A stretch of DNA of 49,731 nucleotides from an uncultured Aquimarina sp. (GTDB lineage Bacteria > Bacteroidota > Bacteroidia > Flavobacteriales > Flavobacteriaceae). The first letter of the stretch is position 1. Every line of letters begins with the position of its first letter. Positions 1 to 7,904 of the stretch are shown here, piece by piece. The position numbers were made by a program, and so were the translations under genes. The stretch is taken from positions 1 to 49,731 of the forward strand of contig CALFCI010000065.1 of the NCBI GenBank assembly GCA_937951135.1, written 5' to 3'. A model generated the notes under the pieces. That model saw only the letters and a list, made by a program, of their open reading frames with translations, was not told the origin of the DNA and did no database searches.

Positions 1-115
1 ATTTGCCAAATTTGTACTTATGATAATTGAAATCTCCAACTCTAATTTGAGAAATAAGAAGTTTTGGGAAAAAAATAATGAAAAAAGTTATTACGATTTT
101 AGATTTATAGTTCAT
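1..115 (-). CDS. Start of a secreted protein in a second cassette (partial)
   Basis: An open frame starts with ATG at 115-113 and runs off the left edge after 38 codons. It opens with two Lys residues, a hydrophobic stretch rich in Ile and Phe, and a likely signal-peptidase I site after Leu-Ile-Ser-Gln, so the product looks exported. The ATG lies about 26 nt inside the recombination point of the attC-like site at 136-331, the usual spacing of a gene at the start of an integron cassette. The rest of the protein is outside the window, so no function can be given. The short visible length is the main reason for caution. Confidence 0.5.
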   Translation of the reverse strand, partial: MNYKSKIVITFFIIFFPKLLISQIRVGDFNYHKYKFGK

Positions 116-135
116 TCTATGAGAGTATTTATTTT

Positions 136-331
136 GGTTAACGCTTGAGCTATGAACAGTACGGGAGCAAACTGACGTTTACTTTCCGCCACGCACATAG
201 CAAAATCTTTTTGTTTTGTTTTTTCTTTTCCTTGTTTAAAGCAAAATCCAAAAGATTTTGCGGACTTCATAAAAATACACAAACCTTACGATTAAGCCCG
301 AAGCCCGTATTGTTTATAGGTTTTGTTGGCA
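136..331 (-). repeat. attC-like imperfect palindrome of an integron cassette
   Basis: Read on the minus strand the site begins with TGCCAAC (331-325), 8 nt after the stop codon of the pentapeptide gene, and ends with GCTCAAGCGTTAACC (150-136). That end closely matches the 3' end of classical attC sites, where CTCAAGC precedes the GTT core. The outer arms at 151-166 and 303-318 (plus strand TATGAACAGTACGGG against CCCGTATTGTTTATA) pair with only wobble differences. A second stem pairs GCAAAATCTTTTTG (200-213) with CCAAAAGATTTTGC (248-261), 13 of 14 matching. The 7-bp right box TGCCAAC is the exact reverse complement of the box GTTGGCA at the other end of the same cassette (1036-1030), as expected of a cassette inserted from a circle. 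At 196 bp the site is longer than most attC sites. Confidence 0.65.
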
Positions 332-1035
332 TTTCGTTTTATTCCGTTTCTATTATCCAATCATTAAATTCTGTTTGTCCGATACCTTTAACAGAATGAC
401 AATAATTATCATTGAATATAAACCCTTTCGTTTTTGCTCCTTTAAATTTCGTTGCTTCAAAAGATACGTTTTCCATTAGAGCGTTGGTAAGATTAGAATT
501 TCGAAAGTCAGAAGTTTTAATGTTACTTTTTAAAAATTTTGTATTCGTCAAATCAGAGTTTCTAAAGTCGGTTGAAATAAAACAATTTTTAAAAGTTATT
601 CCTGATAAATTCTCATTTCTCAAGTCCAAATTGTCCAACTCAGCGTCTTTGAATATTGTCTTTCCAGATTTCACTTGTTCTAGAAACTCTTCTTTTGATA
701 ACTGAATTTCAAATTGATTCGATTCTTTTATGTTTTTTAAATCACTTAACGTCGTGTCAATTAACTGAACCAGTTCACCATGAGCATTGACAAAGTCTTT
801 TCTTATTTCATCAAATTTCGCTTCATTCCACAGATGTTTCTCTTTCATCGCAGGTAAGTCGTCAAATCCGCTCAGATAGAAATGAGTTATTGATTCGAGT
901 TCTTTTATTCCGCTAGAATATTTAGAATATACTTTCTCTAAAAGTAATATGTGGTCAACTTTTTCAGAAGACGGTTTTTCTTTTAGTTTAATTAATATTT
1001 CTATTATTTCTCGGTTCATCTTAAATGAATGCCAA
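142..1035 (-). mobile_element. Integron-like gene cassette (pentapeptide gene plus attC)
   Basis: The unit runs on the minus strand from the T after the core G at 1036 to the core G at 142. It contains one ORF starting about 16 nt inside the cassette and stopping 8 nt before the attC-like site. Both ends carry a GTT core, and the inner boxes GTTGGCA (1036-1030) and TGCCAAC (331-325) are exactly complementary. This one-gene design with the recombination site at the 3' end is standard for integron cassettes. A neighbouring recombinase remnant and the start of another cassette-like unit support the reading. The assignment is inferred from sequence layout; a chance palindrome beside an unrelated recombinase remnant is the main alternative. 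Confidence 0.6.
339..1019 (-). CDS. Pentapeptide-repeat protein in the cassette
   Basis: The protein is about 226 residues from the ATG at 1019, which I prefer to the upstream ATG at 1085 because the latter lies inside the 3' end of the recombinase remnant. The N-terminal half is charged and helical. The C-terminal half, roughly residues 120-205, has pentapeptide repeats of the A(D/N)LxX type, with units such as FKDAELDNLDLRNENLSGI and FRNSDLTNTKF, which should fold as a right-handed beta-helix. There is no signal peptide, so it is likely cytoplasmic. The function is unknown: pentapeptide proteins range from gyrase protectors to toxin modules. It is the only gene of its cassette and probably relies on an outside promoter. 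Confidence 0.8.
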   Translation of the reverse strand: MNREIIEILIKLKEKPSSEKVDHILLLEKVYSKYSSGIKELESITHFYLSGFDDLPAMKEKHLWNEAKFDEIRKDFVNAHGELVQLIDTTLSDLKNIKESNQFEIQLSKEEFLEQVKSGKTIFKDAELDNLDLRNENLSGITFKNCFISTDFRNSDLTNTKFLKSNIKTSDFRNSNLTNALMENVSFEATKFKGAKTKGFIFNDNYCHSVKGIGQTEFNDWIIETE

Positions 1036-1074
1036 CAATTGTATATCCGTAAAGGTAATGATATATCTCTTTTA

Positions 1075-1338
1075 TCAGAGTTCATCTAAAGGTTTTTTTA
1101 TTTCGTTGAAATAGGGGCTAGACACATTCGTATAGATTTCGGTAGTTTTTGTGGATTGGTGTCCTAATAGGACTTGAATATATCGTAAATCAACGCCGTC
1201 TTCCAAAAGATGCGTTGCAAAACTATGCCTTAGTATATGTGGAGGTACAGATTGGTTAATTTTATCTATACTTTTTCTCTCTTTGTCTTCCTGTCTCTTT
1301 TTTTCTCCTTGATTCTTAAAATGAAGCGATCTCGATTC
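1075..1338 (-). pseudogene. Tyrosine recombinase remnant (C-terminal end, IntI-like)
   Basis: An 87-codon open frame without a start codon ends at the TGA at 1077-1075. It keeps the catalytic C-terminal half of a tyrosine recombinase: [12 protein letters not shown] supplies the H-x-x-R box (HILRH at 1225-1239), LLGHQS supplies the next His, and EIYTNVS the nucleophilic Tyr. It ends in PLDEL, like the SPLDAL tail of integron integrases. The first catalytic Arg and the whole N-terminal DNA-binding half are missing, and an in-frame stop lies just upstream at 1341-1339. It is transcribed in the same direction as the cassettes. Whether it was IntI proper or a related XerD-like phage-type integrase cannot be decided from this piece. 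Confidence 0.75.
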
Positions 1339-1384
1339 TTACATAGAATATGTATCTTCGCAGCCAAAGTATAAATACAATCCA

Positions 1385-2944
1385 TTGCCTTACGAATTTA
1401 ATATACAAGTCACTCCAGAGGTCGCAGCATATCCTGATCAATTGAAGCGCTCTATTGCTCAAAAAAACAAACTTGCAGCACAAGAAATTACCGCAGTAAA
1501 AATTTTAAAACGTTCTATTGATGCACGTCAAAAAAATGTGAAAATTAATTTACGAGTGCAGGTATATATGCAAGAGCTTTATATTGACACGCCCATACCA
1601 TTACCTGAATATCCCGAAGTAGCGAATGCTCCCGAAGTAGTTATTGTTGGTGCTGGTCCAGCAGGATTGTTTGCTGCGTTACGATGTGTAGAACTCGGTT
1701 ATAAACCGATTGTGCTAGAACGGGGTAAAGATGTGCGAGCTCGACGAAGAGATTTAAAAGCGATTGCTAGAGATCATATCGTTAATGAGGATTCTAATTA
1801 TTGTTTTGGTGAAGGGGGTGCAGGTACCTATAGTGATGGGAAGTTATATACGCGATCTAAAAAGCGAGGAGATGTACAACGCATATTAAAGCTATTAGTA
1901 GGGTTTGGTGCTACAGACCAGATATTGGTAGATGCACACCCACATATTGGAACGAATAAATTACCAGATATTATTCAAGCCATTCGCGAGCGAATTATAG
2001 CGAGTGGAGGAGAAGTGCATTTTAATACGCGTGTAACCGATATAAAAATAAAAGAATTAGCAATCGAAGGTGTAGTATTAAACGATGGTCAAATAATAGC
2101 AACCAATGCTGTGATTTTGGCAACAGGGCATTCTGCGAGGGATGTGTTTGAATTCCTACATCATCAGTCTGTAGCGATGGAGGCTAAACCTTTTGCATTA
2201 GGGGTTCGGGTAGAGCATCCGCAACAATTGATTGATCAAATACAATATTCATGTACGACAAGAAACCCATACTTACCTCCGTCTCCTTATAGTTTAGTAA
2301 AACAAGTAGAAGGCAGAGGAATGTATTCTTTTTGTATGTGTCCAGGAGGTGTTATTGCACCTTGTGCAACACAACCAGGAGAGGTGGTGACTAATGGTTG
2401 GTCACCTTCCAAACGCGATCAGCCTACAGCTAATAGTGGTATTGTTATAGAGCTTAAAGCTAAGGACTTTAAAGCGTATGCAGATAAAGGGCCTTTAGCT
2501 GGAATGTGCTTTCAAAAAGCTATAGAACAAAATGCATGGATGCTTGCAGGTAAAACACAACGTGTTCCTGCACAGCGGTTAGTAGACATGACGGTCGGAA
2601 AATCATCTACCGATCTACCAGTTACTTCGTATACCCCAGGATTAACTGCGGTGGATATGGGAGCGGTGTTTCCAAAGTTTATACATCAACGTTTACAGCA
2701 AGGGTTTAAGGAGTTTGATAGGAGTATGAAGGGGTATTTGACTAATGAAGCTATAGTGCATGCACCAGAGTCTAGGACTTCTTCACCGGTTAGAATACCA
2801 CGAGACGCTAAAACATTAGCACACGTTCAGATTAAAGGGTTATATCCTTGTGGAGAAGGAGCAGGGTATGCAGGAGGAATTATTTCGGCGGCTATAGATG
2901 GTGAAAAATGTGCAAATGCTTGTATAGAAGTATTGAAGATATAG
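1385..2944 (+). CDS. FAD-dependent oxidoreductase (COG2509-like)
   Basis: This 519-residue protein has an N-terminal domain of about 80 residues containing ILKRSIDARQ, typical of the uncharacterised COG2509 family of FAD-dependent dehydrogenases. A dinucleotide-binding motif VVIVGAGPAGLFAA follows near residues 85-98, then CFGEGGAGTYSDGKL and, near the C-terminus, a second FAD contact LYPCGEGAGYAGGI. The start appears to be TTG at 1385: no in-frame ATG lies nearby, and family members begin at this point. A weak -7-like box TATCTTCG lies at 1353-1360. The gene stands alone. Its substrate is unknown; it is probably a cytoplasmic flavoprotein. Confidence 0.85.
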   Translation: MPYEFNIQVTPEVAAYPDQLKRSIAQKNKLAAQEITAVKILKRSIDARQKNVKINLRVQVYMQELYIDTPIPLPEYPEVANAPEVVIVGAGPAGLFAALRCVELGYKPIVLERGKDVRARRRDLKAIARDHIVNEDSNYCFGEGGAGTYSDGKLYTRSKKRGDVQRILKLLVGFGATDQILVDAHPHIGTNKLPDIIQAIRERIIASGGEVHFNTRVTDIKIKELAIEGVVLNDGQIIATNAVILATGHSARDVFEFLHHQSVAMEAKPFALGVRVEHPQQLIDQIQYSCTTRNPYLPPSPYSLVKQVEGRGMYSFCMCPGGVIAPCATQPGEVVTNGWSPSKRDQPTANSGIVIELKAKDFKAYADKGPLAGMCFQKAIEQNAWMLAGKTQRVPAQRLVDMTVGKSSTDLPVTSYTPGLTAVDMGAVFPKFIHQRLQQGFKEFDRSMKGYLTNEAIVHAPESRTSSPVRIPRDAKTLAHVQIKGLYPCGEGAGYAGGIISAAIDGEKCANACIEVLKI

Positions 2945-3069
2945 CAGTACTTAATGTTCTGTTTTTCTTCTTTCACTAAGATTGCTGAACATCAATTCAA
3001 TTAGGCGCTATGCTATGAGTGAATGGTTATGAGCGAAACCAATATTCCTTGATATAGTTGAAATAACAA

Positions 3070-4284
3070 TTATGAGCATTGCTTTTTTATAGAGAAGTTG
3101 ACTGTAGTTCCTTTCGCTAATGTAGAAGAAATCGTTACAATCCCATCCATGTTTTGTACTGTTTTTTTTACTGTAGATAAACCTATTCCATTCCCAATTA
3201 CACCATTTCTGTCTGCCATATTTGCGGTTGTAAATAGTTTTAGTATCGCATCTGTTTTGTCTTCCGGAATTCCCATTCCGTTATCAGTAATGGTGAAATA
3301 ATAATAAACATCGTCTTGGGTAGCTTGAATTATTATGGTTGTAATTTCTTTATCATTATACCGAATACTATTCGTAATCAGGTTTTTAAATATTACGTCT
3401 AAATCAGATTTGTTGGCATGAATTAATAGGTCTTCTTTTGGAAATGTAAAATGATATGGGATATTAATATTTAATGTACGTTCTATTTCTTGAAGCATGG
3501 GATTGAGATAAAAATCTTCAGGTTCTTGATGTATAAAGTGAGCGCTTTCATAATGACTTAGAATATTATTAATATACGTACTCATAGTAAATGAGGATTT
3601 TTTGATGTATCTAAAGTACTCTAGAGATTCTTCATCCAATACAGTGTTCAGTTTTAATTGTAATAAATCTGTAGCCGTCACAATACTAGCAATTGGTCCT
3701 TTAATGTCATGGCAAACAATTCTACCGATTTTTCTAAGGGATTCATTACGGTTTTTTAGTTTCTCTTGCAGATGTTCATAGGTATGATTGATCTGTTTTA
3801 GTTCAAACAATTTGACGATTTGATTGGCTAATGTTTTTAATGCTTTGAGTTGTTTAGTAGATAGTTTCTTTTTTGGAGCCTGATCGATGACGCATAATGT
3901 ACCTAGAGCAAACTTGTTTTTATCGATTAAAGGAACACCTGTATAAAATAGTATAGGTTGCTCTGTTTTGGTAAGTGGATTGTCTTTAAAACGAATATCT
4001 TCTGTAGTATTAGAGACTTCTAAGATCTCATTAGGCTGTAAAATAGCATGTGCGCAAAAAGAATATACTCTTGGAATTTCTGTTGTGTCCAAGCCATGAC
4101 TAGATTTAAACCATTGTCGATCGGTATCAATTAATGAGATTAAGGAAATACTAGTATCACATAGTTGAGCAGCCAAAGCAGTAATATCATCAAATTCTTT
4201 TTCAGGATTAGTGTCTAAAATATGTAATGATTGTAATGCTTCTAGTCTAAAGTTTTCATATATAGGTTTTTCGGGAGCAATCAT
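3070..4284 (-). CDS. GAF-domain sensor histidine kinase
   Basis: A 404-residue soluble histidine kinase with no membrane segments. Residues about 25-165 form a GAF domain of the type with DTDRQWFKSSHGL and an SFCAHAI segment. The phospho-acceptor His is near residue 192 in CHDIKGPIAS. The ATPase part shows an N-box (NLITNSIRYND), a G1 box (DNGMGIP) and a G2 box (GNGIGLSTVKK). No response regulator lies next to it, so it is an orphan kinase whose partner and signal are unknown. It most likely senses a cytoplasmic ligand or redox state. Confidence 0.88.
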   Translation of the reverse strand: MIAPEKPIYENFRLEALQSLHILDTNPEKEFDDITALAAQLCDTSISLISLIDTDRQWFKSSHGLDTTEIPRVYSFCAHAILQPNEILEVSNTTEDIRFKDNPLTKTEQPILFYTGVPLIDKNKFALGTLCVIDQAPKKKLSTKQLKALKTLANQIVKLFELKQINHTYEHLQEKLKNRNESLRKIGRIVCHDIKGPIASIVTATDLLQLKLNTVLDEESLEYFRYIKKSSFTMSTYINNILSHYESAHFIHQEPEDFYLNPMLQEIERTLNINIPYHFTFPKEDLLIHANKSDLDVIFKNLITNSIRYNDKEITTIIIQATQDDVYYYFTITDNGMGIPEDKTDAILKLFTTANMADRNGVIGNGIGLSTVKKTVQNMDGIVTISSTLAKGTTVNFSIKKQCS

Positions 4285-4407
4285 TGATGAATATTTGATT
4301 TAATTAATGCGTAATATCCCCAAATCTAATAAAAAAAGAGCTGTATTGAGGTGATTTGAAGTATTTATTTTGATAGTATTAATAATGAATTAAAGCAATA
4401 TGCTTAA

Positions 4408-5076
4408 TTAATTATTGTTAATAATAGTGCCATCTATCATTACTAATTTTCTGTCCGCCATATCCGCAAGTTCTTTATTATGGGTAACGATTACAAAAGT
4501 TTGGCCAAACTCATCTCGAAGTTTAAAGAATAACTGATGTAAGTTTTCGGCAGATTCACTATCTAAATTACCTGAAGGTTCATCTGCAAAAATAATTTTG
4601 GGATCATTGATCAATGCTCGTGCAACGGCTACTCTCTGTTGTTCGCCTCCAGATAACGCATTCGGTTTATGGTGGTATCGTTCTGTTAGTCCTAAGAAAT
4701 CAAGCAATTTTTTTGCTTTTTTTTCAGCTTCTATTTTTGATGTGTTTTTTATAAATGCAGGGATGCAAACATTTTCTAATGCTGTAAATTCCGGCAATAA
4801 TTGATGAAATTGAAAAATAAATCCAAGATGTTCATTTCTGAATTTAGACAATTGCCAAGATGATAAAGTATTGATATCTACGTTGTTTATAAATAAACTT
4901 CCTTGTTGGGTTGTATTGATATGATCTAAGGTGCCTAATATTTGTAACAAGGTAGTTTTTCCGGCACCTGATGCTCCTACGATAGAAACAATTTCTCCTT
5001 TTTGAATATGAAGGTTTACTCCTTTTAAGACATTTAAATCATCATAATTTTTATAGATATTATTTGCTTTGATCAT
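4408..5076 (-). CDS. lolD: ABC transporter ATPase, LolD/MacB-type
   Basis: A 222-residue ATP-binding subunit with Walker [13 protein letters not shown]-loop [15 protein letters not shown], signature [15 protein letters not shown], Walker [13 protein letters not shown] and switch His in VTHN. Length and the EFTALENV segment fit the LolD/MacB branch, which powers release of lipoproteins from the inner membrane or similar mechanotransmission. No permease gene is adjacent, so the partner (LolC/E-like) must be elsewhere, as is common in flavobacteria. The LolD label is a family-level assignment and other members of the branch are possible. Confidence 0.8.
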   Translation of the reverse strand: MIKANNIYKNYDDLNVLKGVNLHIQKGEIVSIVGASGAGKTTLLQILGTLDHINTTQQGSLFINNVDINTLSSWQLSKFRNEHLGFIFQFHQLLPEFTALENVCIPAFIKNTSKIEAEKKAKKLLDFLGLTERYHHKPNALSGGEQQRVAVARALINDPKIIFADEPSGNLDSESAENLHQLFFKLRDEFGQTFVIVTHNKELADMADRKLVMIDGTIINNN

Positions 5077-5322
5077 TCTTGTTTTTTTGCTTTTATGTTG
5101 CCTAAAATGGTGTGTGTCTTTCTTTCTATTGTTATTAAGGAATACAGCTGGCGTAGGTGAAAGTAATTAATATCTATAAACTTGCCAAGTTCATCTTTTA
5201 AAAATTATGGATTATTAGCTATAATTAGTTTTCATTAATTGCTACTGTGAAGAAGTTTGACGTTATTTCATAAGAAAATAGAGTTCTGTGGTGAAATAGC
5301 GTTATTTCTCAATGGTTATGAG

Positions 5323-5330
5323 TAATTTTG
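5323..5330 (+). promoter_or_regulatory. Possible -7 box (TAATTTTG) for msrA-folE
   Basis: TAATTTTG matches the Bacteroidetes -7 consensus TAnnTTTG and lies 25 nt before the msrA start. No clear TTTG -33 element is present at the usual distance, so this is weak. Confidence 0.25.
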
Positions 5331-5355
5331 TTGTACACGTTATATCGCATTACTT

Positions 5356-5898
5356 ATGGAAACAAATAATATGGATACTGCTGTATTGGCTGGGGGTTGT
5401 TTTTGGTGTACAGAAGCTGTTTTTTTAACGATAAAAGGAGTATATAAAGTTATTTCCGGATATACAGGGGGGACTATTAAAAACCCGGCATATCGTGAGA
5501 TTACTACTGGACGAACAGGGCATGCAGAAGCTATTGAAATAACTTATGACACTGCTATAATTAGTTATAAAGAGCTATTAGAAGTATTTTTTCTTACTCA
5601 TGACCCTACAACCTTAAATCAGCAAGGGGCAGATAAAGGGACACAGTACCGAAGTGCTATTTTTTATTCCAATGTATCACAGCAAGAAGTTGCGGCAGAA
5701 GTGATACAAGAATTAACGAATACTAGTGCCTTTGATACCCCTATAGTGACCGAAATCACTCCATTAGGAGTGTTTTATAAAGCAGAAAAAGATCATCAAA
5801 ATTACTATAGATTGAATACTGATCAGGGTTATTGTAGGTATGTAATACATCCTAAATTAACAAAGTTGCGAAATGTTTTGTCGCATCAATTAAAATAA
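5356..5898 (+). CDS. msrA: Peptide-methionine (S)-S-oxide reductase
   Basis: This 180-residue enzyme reduces methionine-S-sulfoxide in proteins or free methionine. The family hallmark GGCFWCTEAVF holds the catalytic Cys near residue 15. GYTGG, the segment LEVFFLTHDPTT and KDHQNYY are also typical. The protein lacks a signal peptide and should act in the cytoplasm. It is followed 21 nt later by folE in the same direction, suggesting joint transcription. A second in-frame ATG at residue 6 could also serve as the start. Confidence 0.93.
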   Translation: METNNMDTAVLAGGCFWCTEAVFLTIKGVYKVISGYTGGTIKNPAYREITTGRTGHAEAIEITYDTAIISYKELLEVFFLTHDPTTLNQQGADKGTQYRSAIFYSNVSQQEVAAEVIQELTNTSAFDTPIVTEITPLGVFYKAEKDHQNYYRLNTDQGYCRYVIHPKLTKLRNVLSHQLK

Positions 5899-5919
5899 TA
5901 ATACGTAAAGGAATAGACT

Positions 5920-6516
5920 ATGCCATATAGACAATTTGAAGAATACAATATACAAGTTACGGATGATGTAAAAGAAAAGTTTAAATCTATTATAGAGAAC
6001 CTAGGGGAGGATACGGAAAGAGAAGGTATTGTTAAAACTCCAGAGCGCGCTGCAAAAGCCATGCAGTTTTTAACTCAGGGATACGATCAAAAACCAGAAG
6101 AGATTCTTAAAGCAGCAATGTTTAAAGAGGACTATGATGATATGGTGATTGTTAAAGATATTGAATTGTATTCTTTATGTGAACATCATATGTTACCATT
6201 TTTCGGTAAGGCGCATATCGCGTATATTCCGAATGGCTATATTGTTGGTTTAAGTAAGATACCTCGCATTGTTGATGTGTTTTCACGGAGGCTTCAGGTG
6301 CAAGAGCGATTAACTCATGATATTTTGGAATGCCTTAACGATACTTTAAAGCCTAAGGGAGTGGCTGTTGTTATTGAAGCATCACACATGTGTATGATGA
6401 TGAGAGGGGTTCAGAAACAAAATTCAGTAACTACAACATCAGGATTTCGAGGGCAGTTTGAAAAAATAGAGACACGTACCGAGTTTTTACGACTAATTAC
6501 AGCAGATTTATCGTAA
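5920..6516 (+). CDS. folE: GTP cyclohydrolase I
   Basis: This 198-residue enzyme converts GTP to 7,8-dihydroneopterin triphosphate, the first step of tetrahydrofolate or pterin synthesis. Zn ligands are visible in [10 protein letters not shown] and in [10 protein letters not shown]. The [13 protein letters not shown] and RLQVQERLT segments are family-typical, and the length is normal. A purine-rich AAAGGAAT before the ATG is one of the few Shine-Dalgarno-like sites in the window. It forms a likely operon with msrA. Confidence 0.94.
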   Translation: MPYRQFEEYNIQVTDDVKEKFKSIIENLGEDTEREGIVKTPERAAKAMQFLTQGYDQKPEEILKAAMFKEDYDDMVIVKDIELYSLCEHHMLPFFGKAHIAYIPNGYIVGLSKIPRIVDVFSRRLQVQERLTHDILECLNDTLKPKGVAVVIEASHMCMMMRGVQKQNSVTTTSGFRGQFEKIETRTEFLRLITADLS

Positions 6517-6549
6517 TTTTAGATAGCTACTATAGTTCTTGTTTTGTTT

Positions 6550-6675
6550 ACTCCACATTGTGGAGTTTAAAATTCTCCGAGGTTCTGCCTCGGGTGTATC
6601 GACTAGATTCAAGATAAAATAGCGTCTTGTTTCTTGTAGCGAGCGGTCTTATCTCTGATATCCGGGCTCTGCCCG
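6550..6675. repeat. Cluster of three small intergenic hairpins (REP-like)
   Basis: Downstream of folE lie CTCCACATTGTGGAG (6551-6565), CCGAGG-TTCTG-CCTCGG (6577-6593) and CGGGC-TCT-GCCCG (6663-6675). The last two have related loops (TTCTG, CTCTG), and each is followed by a similar tail (ATCGACTAG at 6598, AATTGACTAA at 6680), suggesting two degenerate copies of one repeat. The first hairpin could end folE transcription but lacks a T tract. The stretch 6517-6947 otherwise has no gene. Confidence 0.5.
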
Positions 6676-6728
6676 AGGGAATTGACTAATGGATATACAA
6701 CTGCCTTTCCTTGTTTTATAGTTAGATG

Positions 6729-6810
6729 CTCTGCTAGGTCTACTAGTTTTAGAAGCCTAGTAGGTCTGGATCAAAAAGTAATGATGTAACTTTGAATTGA
6801 GGACAATTAT
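6729..6810 (+). repeat. Dispersed palindromic repeat, copy A
   Basis: About 80 bp starting with CTCTGCTAGG and running through GCCTAGTAGGTCTGGATCA to AACTTTGAATTGAGGAC. It matches the reverse complement of 21681-21760 at roughly five of six positions. The core forms a hairpin of CTAGTAGGTC-like arms. Confidence 0.7.
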
Positions 6811-6947
6811 TTTTTGTCATGTACTCAAAAATAGTGCTACAAAATAAATAAAAGGCAAATGGTTTTAGGTATAGTGTTTTTTAAAGGTCATAGCGATGAG
6901 TTTTTTTGGAATACTATTTGCATCATATAAAGATAAATTACACGATT

Positions 6948-7235
6948 ATGACTAATAATAAATATAAGAACTTAGGGTTAAGTATTCTTTTTGATGGAAT
7001 AGGAATGCTAACTTATTTTTTTCCTGGTATAGGAGAATTTGGGGATCTTGCTTGGGCTCCTGTAGCGGGATGGCTGATGACTAAAATGTATAAGGGTAAT
7101 GTTGGTAAGGCAGCAGGACTATTTACATTAATAGAGGAGGCAATTCCAGGTACAGATGTAATACCGACATTTACCATTATGTGGGTATATACCTATGTTT
7201 TTAAGAAAGAAAAAAAAGAGATTATAGAAGTTTGA
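6948..7235 (+). CDS. Small membrane protein of unknown function
   Basis: A 95-residue protein from the ATG at 6948; a longer frame starting with TTG at 6906 adds 14 residues but is less likely. It has two hydrophobic segments: GLSILFDGIGMLTYFFPGIG, and a later stretch after PGTDVIPTFTIMW. The loop LAWAPVAGWLMTKMY and a charged KKEKKE tail follow the usual pattern of small inner-membrane proteins. I do not recognise a characterised family. It converges with the tssD-like genes and shares a bidirectional terminator with them. Confidence 0.7.
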   Translation: MTNNKYKNLGLSILFDGIGMLTYFFPGIGEFGDLAWAPVAGWLMTKMYKGNVGKAAGLFTLIEEAIPGTDVIPTFTIMWVYTYVFKKEKKEIIEV

Positions 7236-7322
7236 TATTAGAATAGAACCATAAAAAATGCTATGAATAGATGCTCTAATGCATAATCCGGCTTAAAACA
7301 GAAAGTCAAGATGAGTTCATAA

Positions 7323-7356
7323 AAAAAAAGCTGTTTTTCTACAAAACAGCTTTTTG
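7323..7356. terminator. Bidirectional terminator
   Basis: AAAAGCTGTTTT and AAAACAGCTTTT (within 7326-7354) form a stem with a short TCTAC loop, with an A tract on one side and a T tract on the other. It lies between convergent genes and can serve both. Confidence 0.75.
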
Positions 7357-7377
7357 AAAAAAGGATATGCTTTTTAC

Positions 7378-7815
7378 TTATGCACGAGAAACATCATTAG
7401 AAATTACTGCAGTAGATGCTTTACTAATGTAAGATTTTAAAGGAACAAATTGTATTTGCTCTTCGATCTCAGTACCGTTTACGCAAGTAATAGAATAATG
7501 TTTTATTTGTACGTTTTCAAATCTTAATGTAGACATTGCTTCACTTTGATCTCCTACAACGTCAAAATCCATTTTTAAGATTTCTTCATTTACAGCAAAA
7601 CGCTCCCAAAGGTTTGTTTTGTTTACGTAAGGAACTGTAACATCAAAGAATCCACCTTTGTTTTTGTTCGCGGGTTCATCTTGGGTTTTTAAATCTTGAA
7701 ATGCGTGATAGTGATATTCAGAAAGAGTAACAACATCAACTGTTTCCTCAGCACCAGTTGTTGCTATCTTTTGTGTAACTTTTAACTGATCCGATTTTAA
7801 AAGGAATTCTGCCAT
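7378..7815 (-). CDS. Hcp/TssD-like T6SS tube protein (third of three)
   Basis: A 145-residue protein without a signal peptide. Its beta-rich pattern, with a late strand-turn STLRFENVQIKHYSITCVNG followed by IQFVPLKS, resembles the C-terminal half of Bacteroidetes TssD (Hcp), which forms the hexameric inner tube and can carry effectors. It is divergent from the common TssD type, so the call rests on pattern, length and position beside T6SS genes. It is the last gene of a run of three such genes separated by about 50-90 nt. Confidence 0.55.
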   Translation of the reverse strand: MAEFLLKSDQLKVTQKIATTGAEETVDVVTLSEYHYHAFQDLKTQDEPANKNKGGFFDVTVPYVNKTNLWERFAVNEEILKMDFDVVGDQSEAMSTLRFENVQIKHYSITCVNGTEIEEQIQFVPLKSYISKASTAVISNDVSRA

Positions 7816-7904
7816 AATTATGTTTTTTAATGTGTATTGTTTTTATGTTAGGTTATGAAATGTACTTCATAACATCTATTGGATACTGGACATTAATGTC
7901 TATA

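Noticed and set aside
412-705. Plus-strand frame of 97 codons
   Set aside because: It is antisense to the pentapeptide gene, has no family signal and mirrors its repeats.
1019-1085. Longer start for the pentapeptide protein
   Set aside because: The extra residues overlap the recombinase stop and cross the proposed recombination point, so the ATG at 1019 fits better.
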